From positions 4,154,001 through 4,218,000 of the forward strand of contig NZ_CP119757.1 of NCBI RefSeq assembly GCF_029320955.1: 64,000 nt of DNA, read 5' to 3'. A program made the translations under genes and the position numbers. This stretch comes from Flavobacterium sp. YJ01 (lineage in GTDB: Bacteria > Bacteroidota > Bacteroidia > Flavobacteriales > Flavobacteriaceae). Under the pieces are notes generated by a model. The model had not been told where the DNA came from. It searched no databases and was given only the letters and a program-made list of their open reading frames with translations. Below, piece by piece: positions 16,508 through 24,967 of this stretch (positions within the stretch are counted from its first letter, which is position 1; every line of letters starts with the position of its first letter).

Positions 16508-17995
16508 ATGTTGAAAAATATAAAAATACAGGCATCTTTAATAATGGTTCTTTTTCTGGTTTATGGTTGCGTAAGTGACGAAGGAAATTACAATTATGAA
16601 AAGATCAATGAGCTAGAAGTTACTGGCATAGAAAAAGAATATACGGCCTATACAGGAGATAATTTTACTATAAAACCCAATATAAATCCGACTTTAGACG
16701 ATGGTGCAGATCCTGATCGTTACGAATATAAATGGATTGCTGTAAATCCGTTAAAATTGGCTAGTGAAGCAAGAACTACCGTTGCTACAACAAAAAATAT
16801 AGAAGGAATTTTAAAATTGCCTCCTGCAAAATATAGTCTTTATTATTTCATCAAAGATAAAATAACAGGAGTAACTTGGCAGCAGCCTATCATTACATTA
16901 AATGTAGTTTCGTCTATTTATGAAGGCTGGCTAGTGGTTGGAGATGTTGACGGAAAAGCAAGATTAGATATGGTTTCTATACTTCCTGGCGTTGCGCAGC
17001 CGCGTGTTATAAATGATGTTTTAGATGCTTCTGGATCTACTTTAAAGTTGAGTGGAAAAGCAGTTGACGTGGAATGTTTCAGTACACCTTTGCCTGGAAC
17101 TGTTATTTACGGTGTTTATGTAACTGCTTCTGAGTCTGGAACCGCAAGGCTTGAACCAGATTCTTTCTCTTGGAACCAGACACAAAATATTGCTTATGAA
17201 ACTGTTGGAGGTGCTTTTCCAACCAATTTTGCAATAGATTTTATGAAACCTACTAATGGAGGAGAAAATTTTCTCTTTAAAAATGGTGATATATATTATT
17301 TTAACAGGACACAGCAAATTAGATACGGACTCCCACAAAATAAAGTAGATCTAGAAACCAAACTTTTTACGGCAGCACCTTTTATTGCAGAAAGTAGTGC
17401 AACAGGCACGCCAGTCTTTTTTGATGTAGAAAAACATCGTTTTTTACGTTACAGTTATTCAAAAGGAAATTGTTCTGCGATGCCTCCAGTTGCAAATTCT
17501 GCGACAACATTAGATTGGAACGATACCAATTGCAATTTGGTTTATATGACCAATTCTAATTTTAATCTAAATGAAAACTTTGCAGTATTAAAGAATATTT
17601 CTACAGGCAAATTCTATATGTTGCGCTTTACAACTGGTGCTGTACAAACCTATTACAAAGAAATGCTAAATGCACCAGATTTAGACAAAGCAACAAAATT
17701 TGCTGTAAGTCCAGATGCTGGATATCTATTTTATACGGTTGGCAATAAACTTTATGAATACGATAGCGGAACGCAATCGGCAAAATTAATGCTAGACAAA
17801 GGGAATGAGGAAATTACCTATCTAGGTTTTAATAAAAGAGGCTCGAAAGTAATCAGTAAATTAATTTTAGGTACTTACAGCACAACCGGAAAATTAGAAT
17901 TATATACCGTTCCGCCCGTAAACGGAAATTTAGTTTTAGAAAATACCTATACAGGTTTATGTAAAATTGTTGATGTTTCTTACCGTGTACGATAA
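16508..17995 (+). CDS. PKD-like family surface lipoprotein
   Basis: This 495-residue lipoprotein has a lipobox (LVYGCVSDEGNYNYEKINE), a tandem of Ig/PKD-like domains (about 35-130, TAYTGDNFTIKPNI and YEYKWIAVN) and a long region that reads like a beta-propeller (repeats such as GWLVVGDVDGKARLD, FLFKNGDIYYF, FAVLKNISTGKFYML). This matches the PKD-like family found next to DUF4843 and SusCD genes. It probably helps bind substrate at the cell surface. It is the last gene before a hairpin terminator, so sigma to PKD (8812-17995) may form the core operon. Confidence 0.8.
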   Translation: MLKNIKIQASLIMVLFLVYGCVSDEGNYNYEKINELEVTGIEKEYTAYTGDNFTIKPNINPTLDDGADPDRYEYKWIAVNPLKLASEARTTVATTKNIEGILKLPPAKYSLYYFIKDKITGVTWQQPIITLNVVSSIYEGWLVVGDVDGKARLDMVSILPGVAQPRVINDVLDASGSTLKLSGKAVDVECFSTPLPGTVIYGVYVTASESGTARLEPDSFSWNQTQNIAYETVGGAFPTNFAIDFMKPTNGGENFLFKNGDIYYFNRTQQIRYGLPQNKVDLETKLFTAAPFIAESSATGTPVFFDVEKHRFLRYSYSKGNCSAMPPVANSATTLDWNDTNCNLVYMTNSNFNLNENFAVLKNISTGKFYMLRFTTGAVQTYYKEMLNAPDLDKATKFAVSPDAGYLFYTVGNKLYEYDSGTQSAKLMLDKGNEEITYLGFNKRGSKVISKLILGTYSTTGKLELYTVPPVNGNLVLENTYTGLCKIVDVSYRVR

Positions 17996-18020
17996 TTAAA
18001 TAAACTTGAAATCTTAAAAA

Positions 18021-18054
18021 AGCCGAATGAAAACTAGAATTCATTCGGCTTCTA
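18021..18054 (+). terminator. Hairpin between lipoprotein gene and thioredoxin-like gene
   Basis: AGCCGAATGAA (18021-18031) pairs with TTCATTCGGCT (18040-18050), a perfect 11-base stem. Only a weak T/A tail follows, and the next start codon is at 18068, so it may be a leaky terminator lowering expression of the genes downstream. Confidence 0.6.
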
Positions 18055-18067
18055 AAACCCACATTTT

Positions 18068-18937
18068 ATGAAACGATTTTTTAAAATCGCAAGCGCAGTT
18101 TTGCTGCTTGCCTGTCATTCTTTTGCCTTAAAAGCACAGACACAATCTACCGAAGAAAGCTGGATAAAAGCTAAAAAACAAGCTCAAACGGAGAAAAAAT
18201 TAATCTTTGTCGATTTGTATTTCACGGGCTGTATGCCATGCGCACAAATGGACAAAGAAGTATTTCCAGATCCGAAAGTAGCGGCTCTTTTGAATGCTGA
18301 TTTTGTCACTTTCAAATCGGATATTTTAAAAGAAGAAATCGGGAAAAAATTATGCATGAAATACGGCGTAACTGGTTTTCCAACATTTTTATTGATGACC
18401 GCAGACGGAAAAGTTATTGATATTGCTGGCGGTTTTCATAACGTAGAGCAATTTACAGCCTTGCTTCAAAACGCTAAAGAGTCGGCTAAAAAAGGTGTTT
18501 TCAAAAAGTATAGTCCAGAAATTCAAGAAAAAGACTATCCAGATTTTTATAAACAAGCGTATTTAGACGGAAAAAGAAATGTGCCTTTTGAGGTTATCGA
18601 TACTTATTTAAAATCTAAAGACATTTCTGACGAAATTTCTTTTGTAATCGTTACGGGTTTAAGAGTCGGTAAAAAATATGATGACGCCTTTCTTTTAAAC
18701 AGTAAAAAATTTGCGAAAGATTACGGAAGATGGAACGTTACAACTCACGTATTTACCATTTTGCAACGCAAGAAAAAAGAATTCGAAAAAAAGAAGGATT
18801 TAAAAGGTTTTACAGAATTAGTAAATGATTCTAAAGAACTCTACACGCCAGAAGAATTCGAAAAATATTCTAGTATTTTATTGAAAGATTTTGGAGTAGA
18901 AAAAGTGGTAGTTAATCCGTCGGCTTCACAAAAGTAA
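18068..18937 (+). CDS. Periplasmic thioredoxin-like protein
   Basis: This 289-residue exported protein has a signal peptide (to about residue 25, ending ALKAQ). A thioredoxin-fold domain (about 30-140) follows, with active site FTGCMPCAQMDKEVF (CMPC near residue 57) and the cis-Pro segment YGVTGFPTF. The C-terminal half is helical with no recognised domain. The CxxC and the position of the fold resemble DsbD-gamma or thioredoxin_7 proteins, which reduce disulfides in the periplasm. It is encoded just after the SusCD operon and 6 bases before the aspartyl protease gene. I infer a role in opening disulfides of imported or surface proteins. Confidence 0.85.
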   Translation: MKRFFKIASAVLLLACHSFALKAQTQSTEESWIKAKKQAQTEKKLIFVDLYFTGCMPCAQMDKEVFPDPKVAALLNADFVTFKSDILKEEIGKKLCMKYGVTGFPTFLLMTADGKVIDIAGGFHNVEQFTALLQNAKESAKKGVFKKYSPEIQEKDYPDFYKQAYLDGKRNVPFEVIDTYLKSKDISDEISFVIVTGLRVGKKYDDAFLLNSKKFAKDYGRWNVTTHVFTILQRKKKEFEKKKDLKGFTELVNDSKELYTPEEFEKYSSILLKDFGVEKVVVNPSASQK

Positions 18938-18943
18938 GTTTCA

Positions 18944-20416
18944 ATGAAAAAGATCTTCTTGTTTTCAATATTGATTTTTGGCTGTTCGATTAATGCACAA
19001 AATAGCATTCAGAAATCTATTGAAATTTTCGAAAAAGCATTTCAGAATAAAGATTACAATAGCATGAAAAATCTTTTAGCGCCAGAGTTTACTGTTGGTG
19101 TTGGAGATGCTTCATCAAACGAATATTATCTGAATGGCATTTTTAAAGCATTTCCAGTTTTGGATTCTATTCAAATTGGAAAAAAGGTAGAAATGAAAAA
19201 CGAAACCTATGTTTTGGCCGATTTTTGTTTTAAAGGAAAAGAAAAAAAGCCATCTCAGATTGTTTTCAATTCAGAGAATAAAATTTTGTACGTGACATTT
19301 TTTGATGGTTTATACAAAGTCGACAGGCATGCAGCAGTAAAAGAAGTAGCAAGTATTCCGTTTGAAATTATAGAAAATGGAATCGCCATAAAAATCAAAT
19401 TAAACAAAGCCGATCGTGAATTTTTAATGCTTTTTGATACAGGCGCAGACGGAATGGCTTTAAATCCCGACAGTGCTTACAAAGCGGGCGTTGTTGTAAC
19501 CAAAACCAAATCGGCTTCTGTGGTTGGCGGAAGTCAAGAAGTAAAGTATTCTGCTGATAATACGATTTATATTGGCGATCAGGTTTTAAAAAATCAAGGT
19601 TTGGTTATTTTTCCAAAACATGGTGTTTACGACGGATTGTTTGGCGCAAACTTGTTGCGAAATTTCATTACGTCAGTCAATTTTGATACGATGACAATTG
19701 ATTTGTACAATTTTGGAAATTTCAATTATTGGGGAAAAGCAAAGCCATTTGTTTTTGATTATAAATCGGGACTTCCGGTTGTAAAAATGAACCTGACTTT
19801 TGAAGACAAAAAAACAGTCGAAGGCAATTTTACTTTTGATACCGGAGCAGGCTACGACTTAATCGCGTACGGACCTTTCAATCATAAAAATAATCTGGAA
19901 GCAAGCCTCAAAACAGAATATACTTCTGTGAATTACAGTTTAGGGAAACAAACTAAAATCGTAGGCGGTGCGATTCCGAATGTGGCAATTAACGGAAATA
20001 ATTTTCCAAACGTAACAATCGCATTGCAAGAATATGATGAAGCCAATAAAAACTGGGCTTTCGCCGATGGATCTTTGGGAATCGATTTAATTAAACGTTT
20101 CAATTTTACAATTGACCTTTTGCACAAAACGGTCTATTTAGAGCCCAATAAAAATTTCAAAAAAACGCCTTCTTTTTACTTGGGCGGAATGGATTTAGAT
20201 TTTGATGAAAACCAAAATCTTTTAGTAAAAAGAATTATCGATCAGCAAAATGAGGATTTGAAGAAAATAAAAACCGGAGCAAAAGTGACTCAGATAAATG
20301 ATTTTGAAGCCAAAGATTTATTAAAACCAGAAAATCTTAAAAAGCTGAAAGAATCTAAAGAAAGCAAAGATTTTATTATCGAGCAAGGCGATCAATCCAT
20401 GCAAATTTCAATTTAA
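18944..20416 (+). CDS. Exported retropepsin-like aspartyl protease with C-terminal PDZ-like region
   Basis: This 490-residue protein has a signal peptide (MKKIFLFSILIFGCSINAQ). The N-terminal 100 residues resemble an NTF2-like fold (FEKAFQNKDYNSMKNLLAPEF). Two aspartyl protease lobes each carry a DTGA active-site motif (LLMLFDTGADG-like near 165, FTFDTGAGYD near 305). The last 80 residues (ITKGAKVTQIN-like, ending in a short basic tail) resemble a PDZ domain. Both catalytic aspartates are present, so it should form an active bilobal enzyme. Its place between two thioredoxin-like genes supports a role in breaking down imported or surface protein. Confidence 0.82.
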   Translation: MKKIFLFSILIFGCSINAQNSIQKSIEIFEKAFQNKDYNSMKNLLAPEFTVGVGDASSNEYYLNGIFKAFPVLDSIQIGKKVEMKNETYVLADFCFKGKEKKPSQIVFNSENKILYVTFFDGLYKVDRHAAVKEVASIPFEIIENGIAIKIKLNKADREFLMLFDTGADGMALNPDSAYKAGVVVTKTKSASVVGGSQEVKYSADNTIYIGDQVLKNQGLVIFPKHGVYDGLFGANLLRNFITSVNFDTMTIDLYNFGNFNYWGKAKPFVFDYKSGLPVVKMNLTFEDKKTVEGNFTFDTGAGYDLIAYGPFNHKNNLEASLKTEYTSVNYSLGKQTKIVGGAIPNVAINGNNFPNVTIALQEYDEANKNWAFADGSLGIDLIKRFNFTIDLLHKTVYLEPNKNFKKTPSFYLGGMDLDFDENQNLLVKRIIDQQNEDLKKIKTGAKVTQINDFEAKDLLKPENLKKLKESKESKDFIIEQGDQSMQISI

Positions 20417-20440
20417 AACTATCAACAAAAAACAAAAAAT

Positions 20441-21823
20441 ATGAAAAAGAATGCTTTTTATTTCATTATGACCTTTATTATGGTTCAAATGAGTTATGCT
20501 GTAAATCTATCTGATTATGCAGTAATTAAAGGAACAATTGCGATTCCTGATTTGAAAACAAAAGAAATTACGCTTTACAATGTTGAAGAAGGAAAGCCAG
20601 TTGTTGCGGCTACCGCAAAAGTTAATTCTCTGGGGGAGTTTGGCTTTTTGACACCAGTTTCAGCCGCTGGCTTTTATTATGTGAATTACGGACAATTTAA
20701 AAGCAGAAACCAATTAATTCGTTTGTATTTAGAACCAAAATTGGATATCAATCTTGCGATAAGTAAAGATTCATATGTCTTGAGCGGAAAAAATATCGGA
20801 CAGAATGCTTTAGTTCAAAAAGCAAATGAAATCTATAACGAATTTGCACCTTTTGCGAGATTAGGCGGAAATGTAACTTACGTAGAATTTTATCCTTTTA
20901 TTGACAAAGGAGTTGCAAAAGCCGAGGAATTTTCAAAATCGATAAAAACTAAAGATGCTAATTTCAATAAATTATTAAAGTTAGCCGTTGCAACAGATGT
21001 AGAAGAATTAACGTATACTTTTTTCAGAATGCCTAGAACTGCATTTCCTGACAAAGACGATCGTCCAGCAGTAATCAAAACATGGCAGACAGATAAAAAG
21101 TTTACAGATCCAGATTTACTAAAATTACAAAATGGCGTTTCTCTAATGTCAAATTATTTCTTTTATGTTACGATGAATTCGGGTGATGCGCCAAAACGTT
21201 TAGATTTAACTGAAGCAATTACACATATTACAGATCCAGCGCTTAAAGATGTTTATTTGCGCGATGCCGTTGCAACTTCAAGAATGAAAATCGAAGAATA
21301 CGAAAAAATTGCGCCTAGCATTAAACCGTTAATGGTTTCAGACGCTAGTAAAGCATTTTTATTAGAATATGAAAAAGTTTTGCATAAAAGTGTGGGACAA
21401 AAAGGTTTAGATTTTACATATAAAGATATCAACGACAAACCAGTTTCTTTCTCAGATTTTAAAGGTAAATTTGTCTATATCGATTTATGGGCAACTTGGT
21501 GCGGACCTTGTAAAGCAGAGATTCCTCACATGAAAAAAATCGAGGAAGATTATCACGGAAAAAATATCGTTTTTGTAAGCCTTTCATTAGACAAAGCAAA
21601 AGATGCGCAAAAATGGAAGGATTACGTTACGAAAGAACAATTAAAAGGAATTCAGTTAATGGCAGACAAAGATTTTGGCTCTGATGTGGCTAAAAATTAC
21701 GATGTAAATGCGATTCCGAGATTTTTATTGTTCGATACAAAAGGAAATATTATCAATGCCGATGCGCTTCGTCCTTCTAATCCAGAATTGAGAGCACAAT
21801 TGGATAAATTATTGAAAAGTTAG
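20441..21823 (+). CDS. TlpA-like thiol:disulfide oxidoreductase with N-terminal DUF4369-like domain
   Basis: This 460-residue exported protein has a signal peptide (to about residue 20), an N-terminal beta domain like DUF4369 (about 25-125), a helical middle region and a C-terminal TlpA/redoxin domain (about 325-460). The active site is DLWATWCGPCKAEIPHMK, with cis-Pro in NAIPRFLLF. Such proteins reduce or isomerise disulfides in the periplasm and take electrons from a DsbD-type transporter, which is encoded at 24968. It is in the same orientation as the aspartyl protease gene 25 bases upstream. Confidence 0.9.
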   Translation: MKKNAFYFIMTFIMVQMSYAVNLSDYAVIKGTIAIPDLKTKEITLYNVEEGKPVVAATAKVNSLGEFGFLTPVSAAGFYYVNYGQFKSRNQLIRLYLEPKLDINLAISKDSYVLSGKNIGQNALVQKANEIYNEFAPFARLGGNVTYVEFYPFIDKGVAKAEEFSKSIKTKDANFNKLLKLAVATDVEELTYTFFRMPRTAFPDKDDRPAVIKTWQTDKKFTDPDLLKLQNGVSLMSNYFFYVTMNSGDAPKRLDLTEAITHITDPALKDVYLRDAVATSRMKIEEYEKIAPSIKPLMVSDASKAFLLEYEKVLHKSVGQKGLDFTYKDINDKPVSFSDFKGKFVYIDLWATWCGPCKAEIPHMKKIEEDYHGKNIVFVSLSLDKAKDAQKWKDYVTKEQLKGIQLMADKDFGSDVAKNYDVNAIPRFLLFDTKGNIINADALRPSNPELRAQLDKLLKS

Positions 21824-21840
21824 GTAGAAAATAAAAATAT

Positions 21841-21976
21841 TTAACACATAGACACATAGATTTGATTATAAAAAAAGTATGTTTTAAAAATCAAGATTTT
21901 TTCACATAGCTATGTTTGTTTAAATGAGTGAAACGTCTTTTATGTATTAAAAAAAGCTATGTTTCTATGTGTTTAA
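21841..21976. repeat. Dispersed palindromic repeat, family D, copy 2
   Basis: This 136-base element is bounded by the inverted pair TTAACACATAGACACATAG (21841-21859) and CTATGTTTCTATGTGTTTAA (from 21957). It has the internal palindrome ACATAGCTATGT (21904-21915) and the core GAGTGAAACGTCTTTT (21926-21941). It shares ends and core with the copy at 5747-5896. It separates the TlpA gene from the M16 peptidase gene. Confidence 0.8.
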
Positions 21977-22007
21977 AAGTTACTTTAATAAAAAAAAAAG
22001 AAAAAAT

Positions 22008-24827
22008 ATGTTTTGTAATAAAAAATCAATACTTGTTTTTTTATTTATAATTGCGAGTTTATTCTCTGTTCAAGCGCAGAATTACAAAGCAACTGATCCA
22101 ATTGCGGTTAATCAAAAGATAAAAAAAGGAGTTTTGCCAAACGGAATGACGTATTATATTTATCCGACTGAGGTAAATAAAAATACGGCGAGTTATTATA
22201 TCATTCAAAACGTGGGTTCTATTTTAGAAAACGACCAGCAGAAAGGTTTGGCGCATTTTCTGGAGCACATGGCGTTTAACGGAACTAAACATTTTGAAGG
22301 AAAAGGAATCTTGAATACACTTCAAAAACAAGGAGCTGTTTTCGGGAAAAATATCAACGCTTACACAAGCACAGACGAAACGGTTTACAACTTAGACAAT
22401 ATTCCGTCAAAAGATGGTGGAGTTGTAGATACATGCTTGCTGGTTTTGCACGATTGGTCCAATTTTTTATCGCTAACGAATGAAGAAATCGATGCAGAAC
22501 GCGGTGTAATTACCGAAGAATGGCGTACGAGACAAAATGCAAGAGCGAGAATTTACAATCAGTTGGCGCCTTATTATTACAATAATTCGCTTTACGCAGA
22601 ACGCATGCCTATTGGCGATATGGATATTGTAAAAAACTTCAAATATCAGGTTTTAAAAGATTTTTATAAAGATTGGTATCGTCCAGATTTGCAGGCAATC
22701 GCGATTGTTGGAGATATTAATTCAGATGAAATTGAAGCCAAAATCAAAAAACTTTTTGCTGATATTCCAACACCAATAAATCCGAAAAAGCGTTTTGAAA
22801 TTGCAATTCCAGATCGAGTAGAACCTACGTTCAAATTGGCTTTAGACAAAGAAATTTCGGCTTCGAATATCAGTTTTATGATTCGTCATGAAACTGAAAA
22901 ATCAACAAATACTTATGCCGAACTAGAAAAAACAACCCAGCAAAGATTGGCTTTTTCTATTTTGAATAATCGTTTGTCTGAAATGGCGCAGAAACAAGAA
23001 TGCCCGTTTAAAGGCGCACAAATTGGATATCAAAACTATTCTCGATTAAATGATATTTGGATAATGAGTATTTCTCCAAAACCAGGAAAACAAGCCGAAG
23101 CTTTTGCTTTGGTTATGAATGAATGGGTTAGAGCTTATAAATTTGGTTTTTCTAAAGGAGAAATCGAGAGAGCTGTTACAGAAACTATTTCGGGTTATGA
23201 AAATTATTTAGATAAGCTAAATGAGATTTCGCACAAACAAGTAATCGGAATGGTAAAAGACGATTATTTGAAACATGATGTAATTGCAGATCCTGTTGCA
23301 GAATTTGAAATGGAAAAAAGCATTTTAAAAAATATTGACAGTAAAATTCTTCAACAGCAAATTAGCAAATTATATACACAGAAAAATCGCGTAGTAACGG
23401 TAACAGGGGTTGAAGGCGAAGAAAATCTAACGCAAGAAAAAGCTTTTGATATTATTCAGAAAGCAGAAAACGATGCCTCATTAAAGCCTTACGAAGATAC
23501 TTTTGAAGGAAAAACACTTTTAGGAAATCTGAAAATTAATCCAGGAAAAATTGTTTCAGAGAAAAAAGAAACAGCCATTGATGCAACTACTTTTGTCTTG
23601 AGTAACGGTGTAAAAGTGCATTACAAATTTGCAGATAAAAACAAAAAACAAGTCAATTTAGAAGCAGAAAGTCAGGGCGGAATCTCTTTGTATAAATTCG
23701 AAGATATGCCTTCTGCGTATCGTTCTACAAGTTTGGCAATGATGTCTGGAATTGGCGAACTCTCAAATGTTGATTTGGAAAAGGTTTTAAAAGGAAAAAT
23801 TGCCAATTCTTATGTTACTATTAATTCTTTAAAAGAAGAAGTTAGCGGTTCTGCAAATGTAAAAGATATCGAAACCATGATGGAGTTGGTGCATTTGCGT
23901 TTTGTTCAACCTAGATTTGATGCGCAGATGTATGATCTTTTAAAACAAAGACTTCAAAATTCTTTAAAAAACAGAGAAAACGACATAAACGCTAAAATGC
24001 AGGATAGTTTGTCGAATATTGTTTACGGAAAAAACAATCCGAAAATTCGACCATTAGATCAAAAGTATATTGATGATTTGTCTTTTGAAAAAATGAAATC
24101 TATTTATTTAGACCGTTTTGCAGATGTTTCGAACTTTCAATTTTATATTGTTGGAGATGTTACTCCAGAAGTTCTGAAACCTTTATTAGAAAAATATATT
24201 GCGAGTATAAAAGGAATTAAAAGAAAAGAAAAATTCAAAATAGATGTTCCAGAATGGACTTCCAAGAAAATTGATCGTGATGTTTTTATAAAAATGGAAA
24301 CACCTAAAAGTTCTGTAAATATCGCTTTTATGAAAGATTACACTTATTCTCAAAAGAATAGAATTTTGAATTCTTTTTTAGGTGATATTCTGACTTTGCG
24401 CTACACCGAAAGCCTTCGTGAAAAAGAAGGCGGTACTTATGGCGCACAAGTTAAAGGTTCATTAGTAAAAGATCCAATTGCAAAAGGAGGTATTCAAATT
24501 ACTTTTGATTGTGATGCTGATAAAGTAGAACATTTATTGCCAATTGTATATCAGGAAATTGATAAAATCAAAAAAGGCGAAATTGCTCCGGAAGATATCG
24601 AAAAGACAAGAAAAAATTACTTGAAATCTAGAGAAGACAGCAAAAACTTTAACAGCTACAGTATGAGTTTGCTTTCTAATTATTTTGAAGAAGGTTACAA
24701 TATAAATGATCCGAAAAATTTTCAAGACATTGTAAAAAACATTTCAGCCAAAGACATTCAGGATTTTGCTAACGCATTATTAACAAATGCCGATTCTATG
24801 GAAATTGTCTTCAAACCACTAAAATAA
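22008..24827 (+). CDS. M16 family zinc metallopeptidase (insulinase/pitrilysin type), exported
   Basis: This 939-residue full-length two-half M16 protein has a signal peptide (MFCNKKSILVFLFIIASLFS, cleaved near AQ). The catalytic inverted zinc motif is HFLEH at about residues 80-86 (GLAHFLEHMAFNG), with the downstream metal ligand in RGVITEEW. The C-terminal half keeps the substrate-clamping region (LREKEGGTYGAQ). M16 peptidases degrade unfolded peptides inside a closed chamber. ATG 22008 is chosen because it begins the signal peptide; an in-frame GTG at 21969 lies inside the repeat and adds a charged stretch. It lies between two thiol-redox genes, in line with import and breakdown of disulfide-containing peptides. 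Confidence 0.93.
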   Translation: MFCNKKSILVFLFIIASLFSVQAQNYKATDPIAVNQKIKKGVLPNGMTYYIYPTEVNKNTASYYIIQNVGSILENDQQKGLAHFLEHMAFNGTKHFEGKGILNTLQKQGAVFGKNINAYTSTDETVYNLDNIPSKDGGVVDTCLLVLHDWSNFLSLTNEEIDAERGVITEEWRTRQNARARIYNQLAPYYYNNSLYAERMPIGDMDIVKNFKYQVLKDFYKDWYRPDLQAIAIVGDINSDEIEAKIKKLFADIPTPINPKKRFEIAIPDRVEPTFKLALDKEISASNISFMIRHETEKSTNTYAELEKTTQQRLAFSILNNRLSEMAQKQECPFKGAQIGYQNYSRLNDIWIMSISPKPGKQAEAFALVMNEWVRAYKFGFSKGEIERAVTETISGYENYLDKLNEISHKQVIGMVKDDYLKHDVIADPVAEFEMEKSILKNIDSKILQQQISKLYTQKNRVVTVTGVEGEENLTQEKAFDIIQKAENDASLKPYEDTFEGKTLLGNLKINPGKIVSEKKETAIDATTFVLSNGVKVHYKFADKNKKQVNLEAESQGGISLYKFEDMPSAYRSTSLAMMSGIGELSNVDLEKVLKGKIANSYVTINSLKEEVSGSANVKDIETMMELVHLRFVQPRFDAQMYDLLKQRLQNSLKNRENDINAKMQDSLSNIVYGKNNPKIRPLDQKYIDDLSFEKMKSIYLDRFADVSNFQFYIVGDVTPEVLKPLLEKYIASIKGIKRKEKFKIDVPEWTSKKIDRDVFIKMETPKSSVNIAFMKDYTYSQKNRILNSFLGDILTLRYTESLREKEGGTYGAQVKGSLVKDPIAKGGIQITFDCDADKVEHLLPIVYQEIDKIKKGEIAPEDIEKTRKNYLKSREDSKNFNSYSMSLLSNYFEEGYNINDPKNFQDIVKNISAKDIQDFANALLTNADSMEIVFKPLK

Positions 24828-24920
24828 TCTAACCCATTTTTATTAGAGTTTAATTTGTATTTCCCTATCAAATAATATTTTGAATTAGTAAGCAATGTAA
24901 TTTGTATAGCGGATTTCATA

Positions 24921-24947
24921 GAGGGTTGTTTTAGCTATTCAGCCCTC
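24921..24947 (+). terminator. Hairpin between M16 and DsbD genes
   Basis: GAGGGTTG (24921-24928) pairs with CAGCCCTC (24940-24947) with one G-U pair. The following TTAATTAAAGATTTT is a poor T run. This may be a weak terminator after the M16 gene. Confidence 0.45.
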
Positions 24948-24967
24948 TTAATTAAAGATTTTAACCC

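Noticed and set aside
21969..22007. Upstream GTG start for the M16 peptidase
   Set aside because: It lies in the dispersed repeat and would put a charged segment before the signal peptide; ATG 22008 is better.
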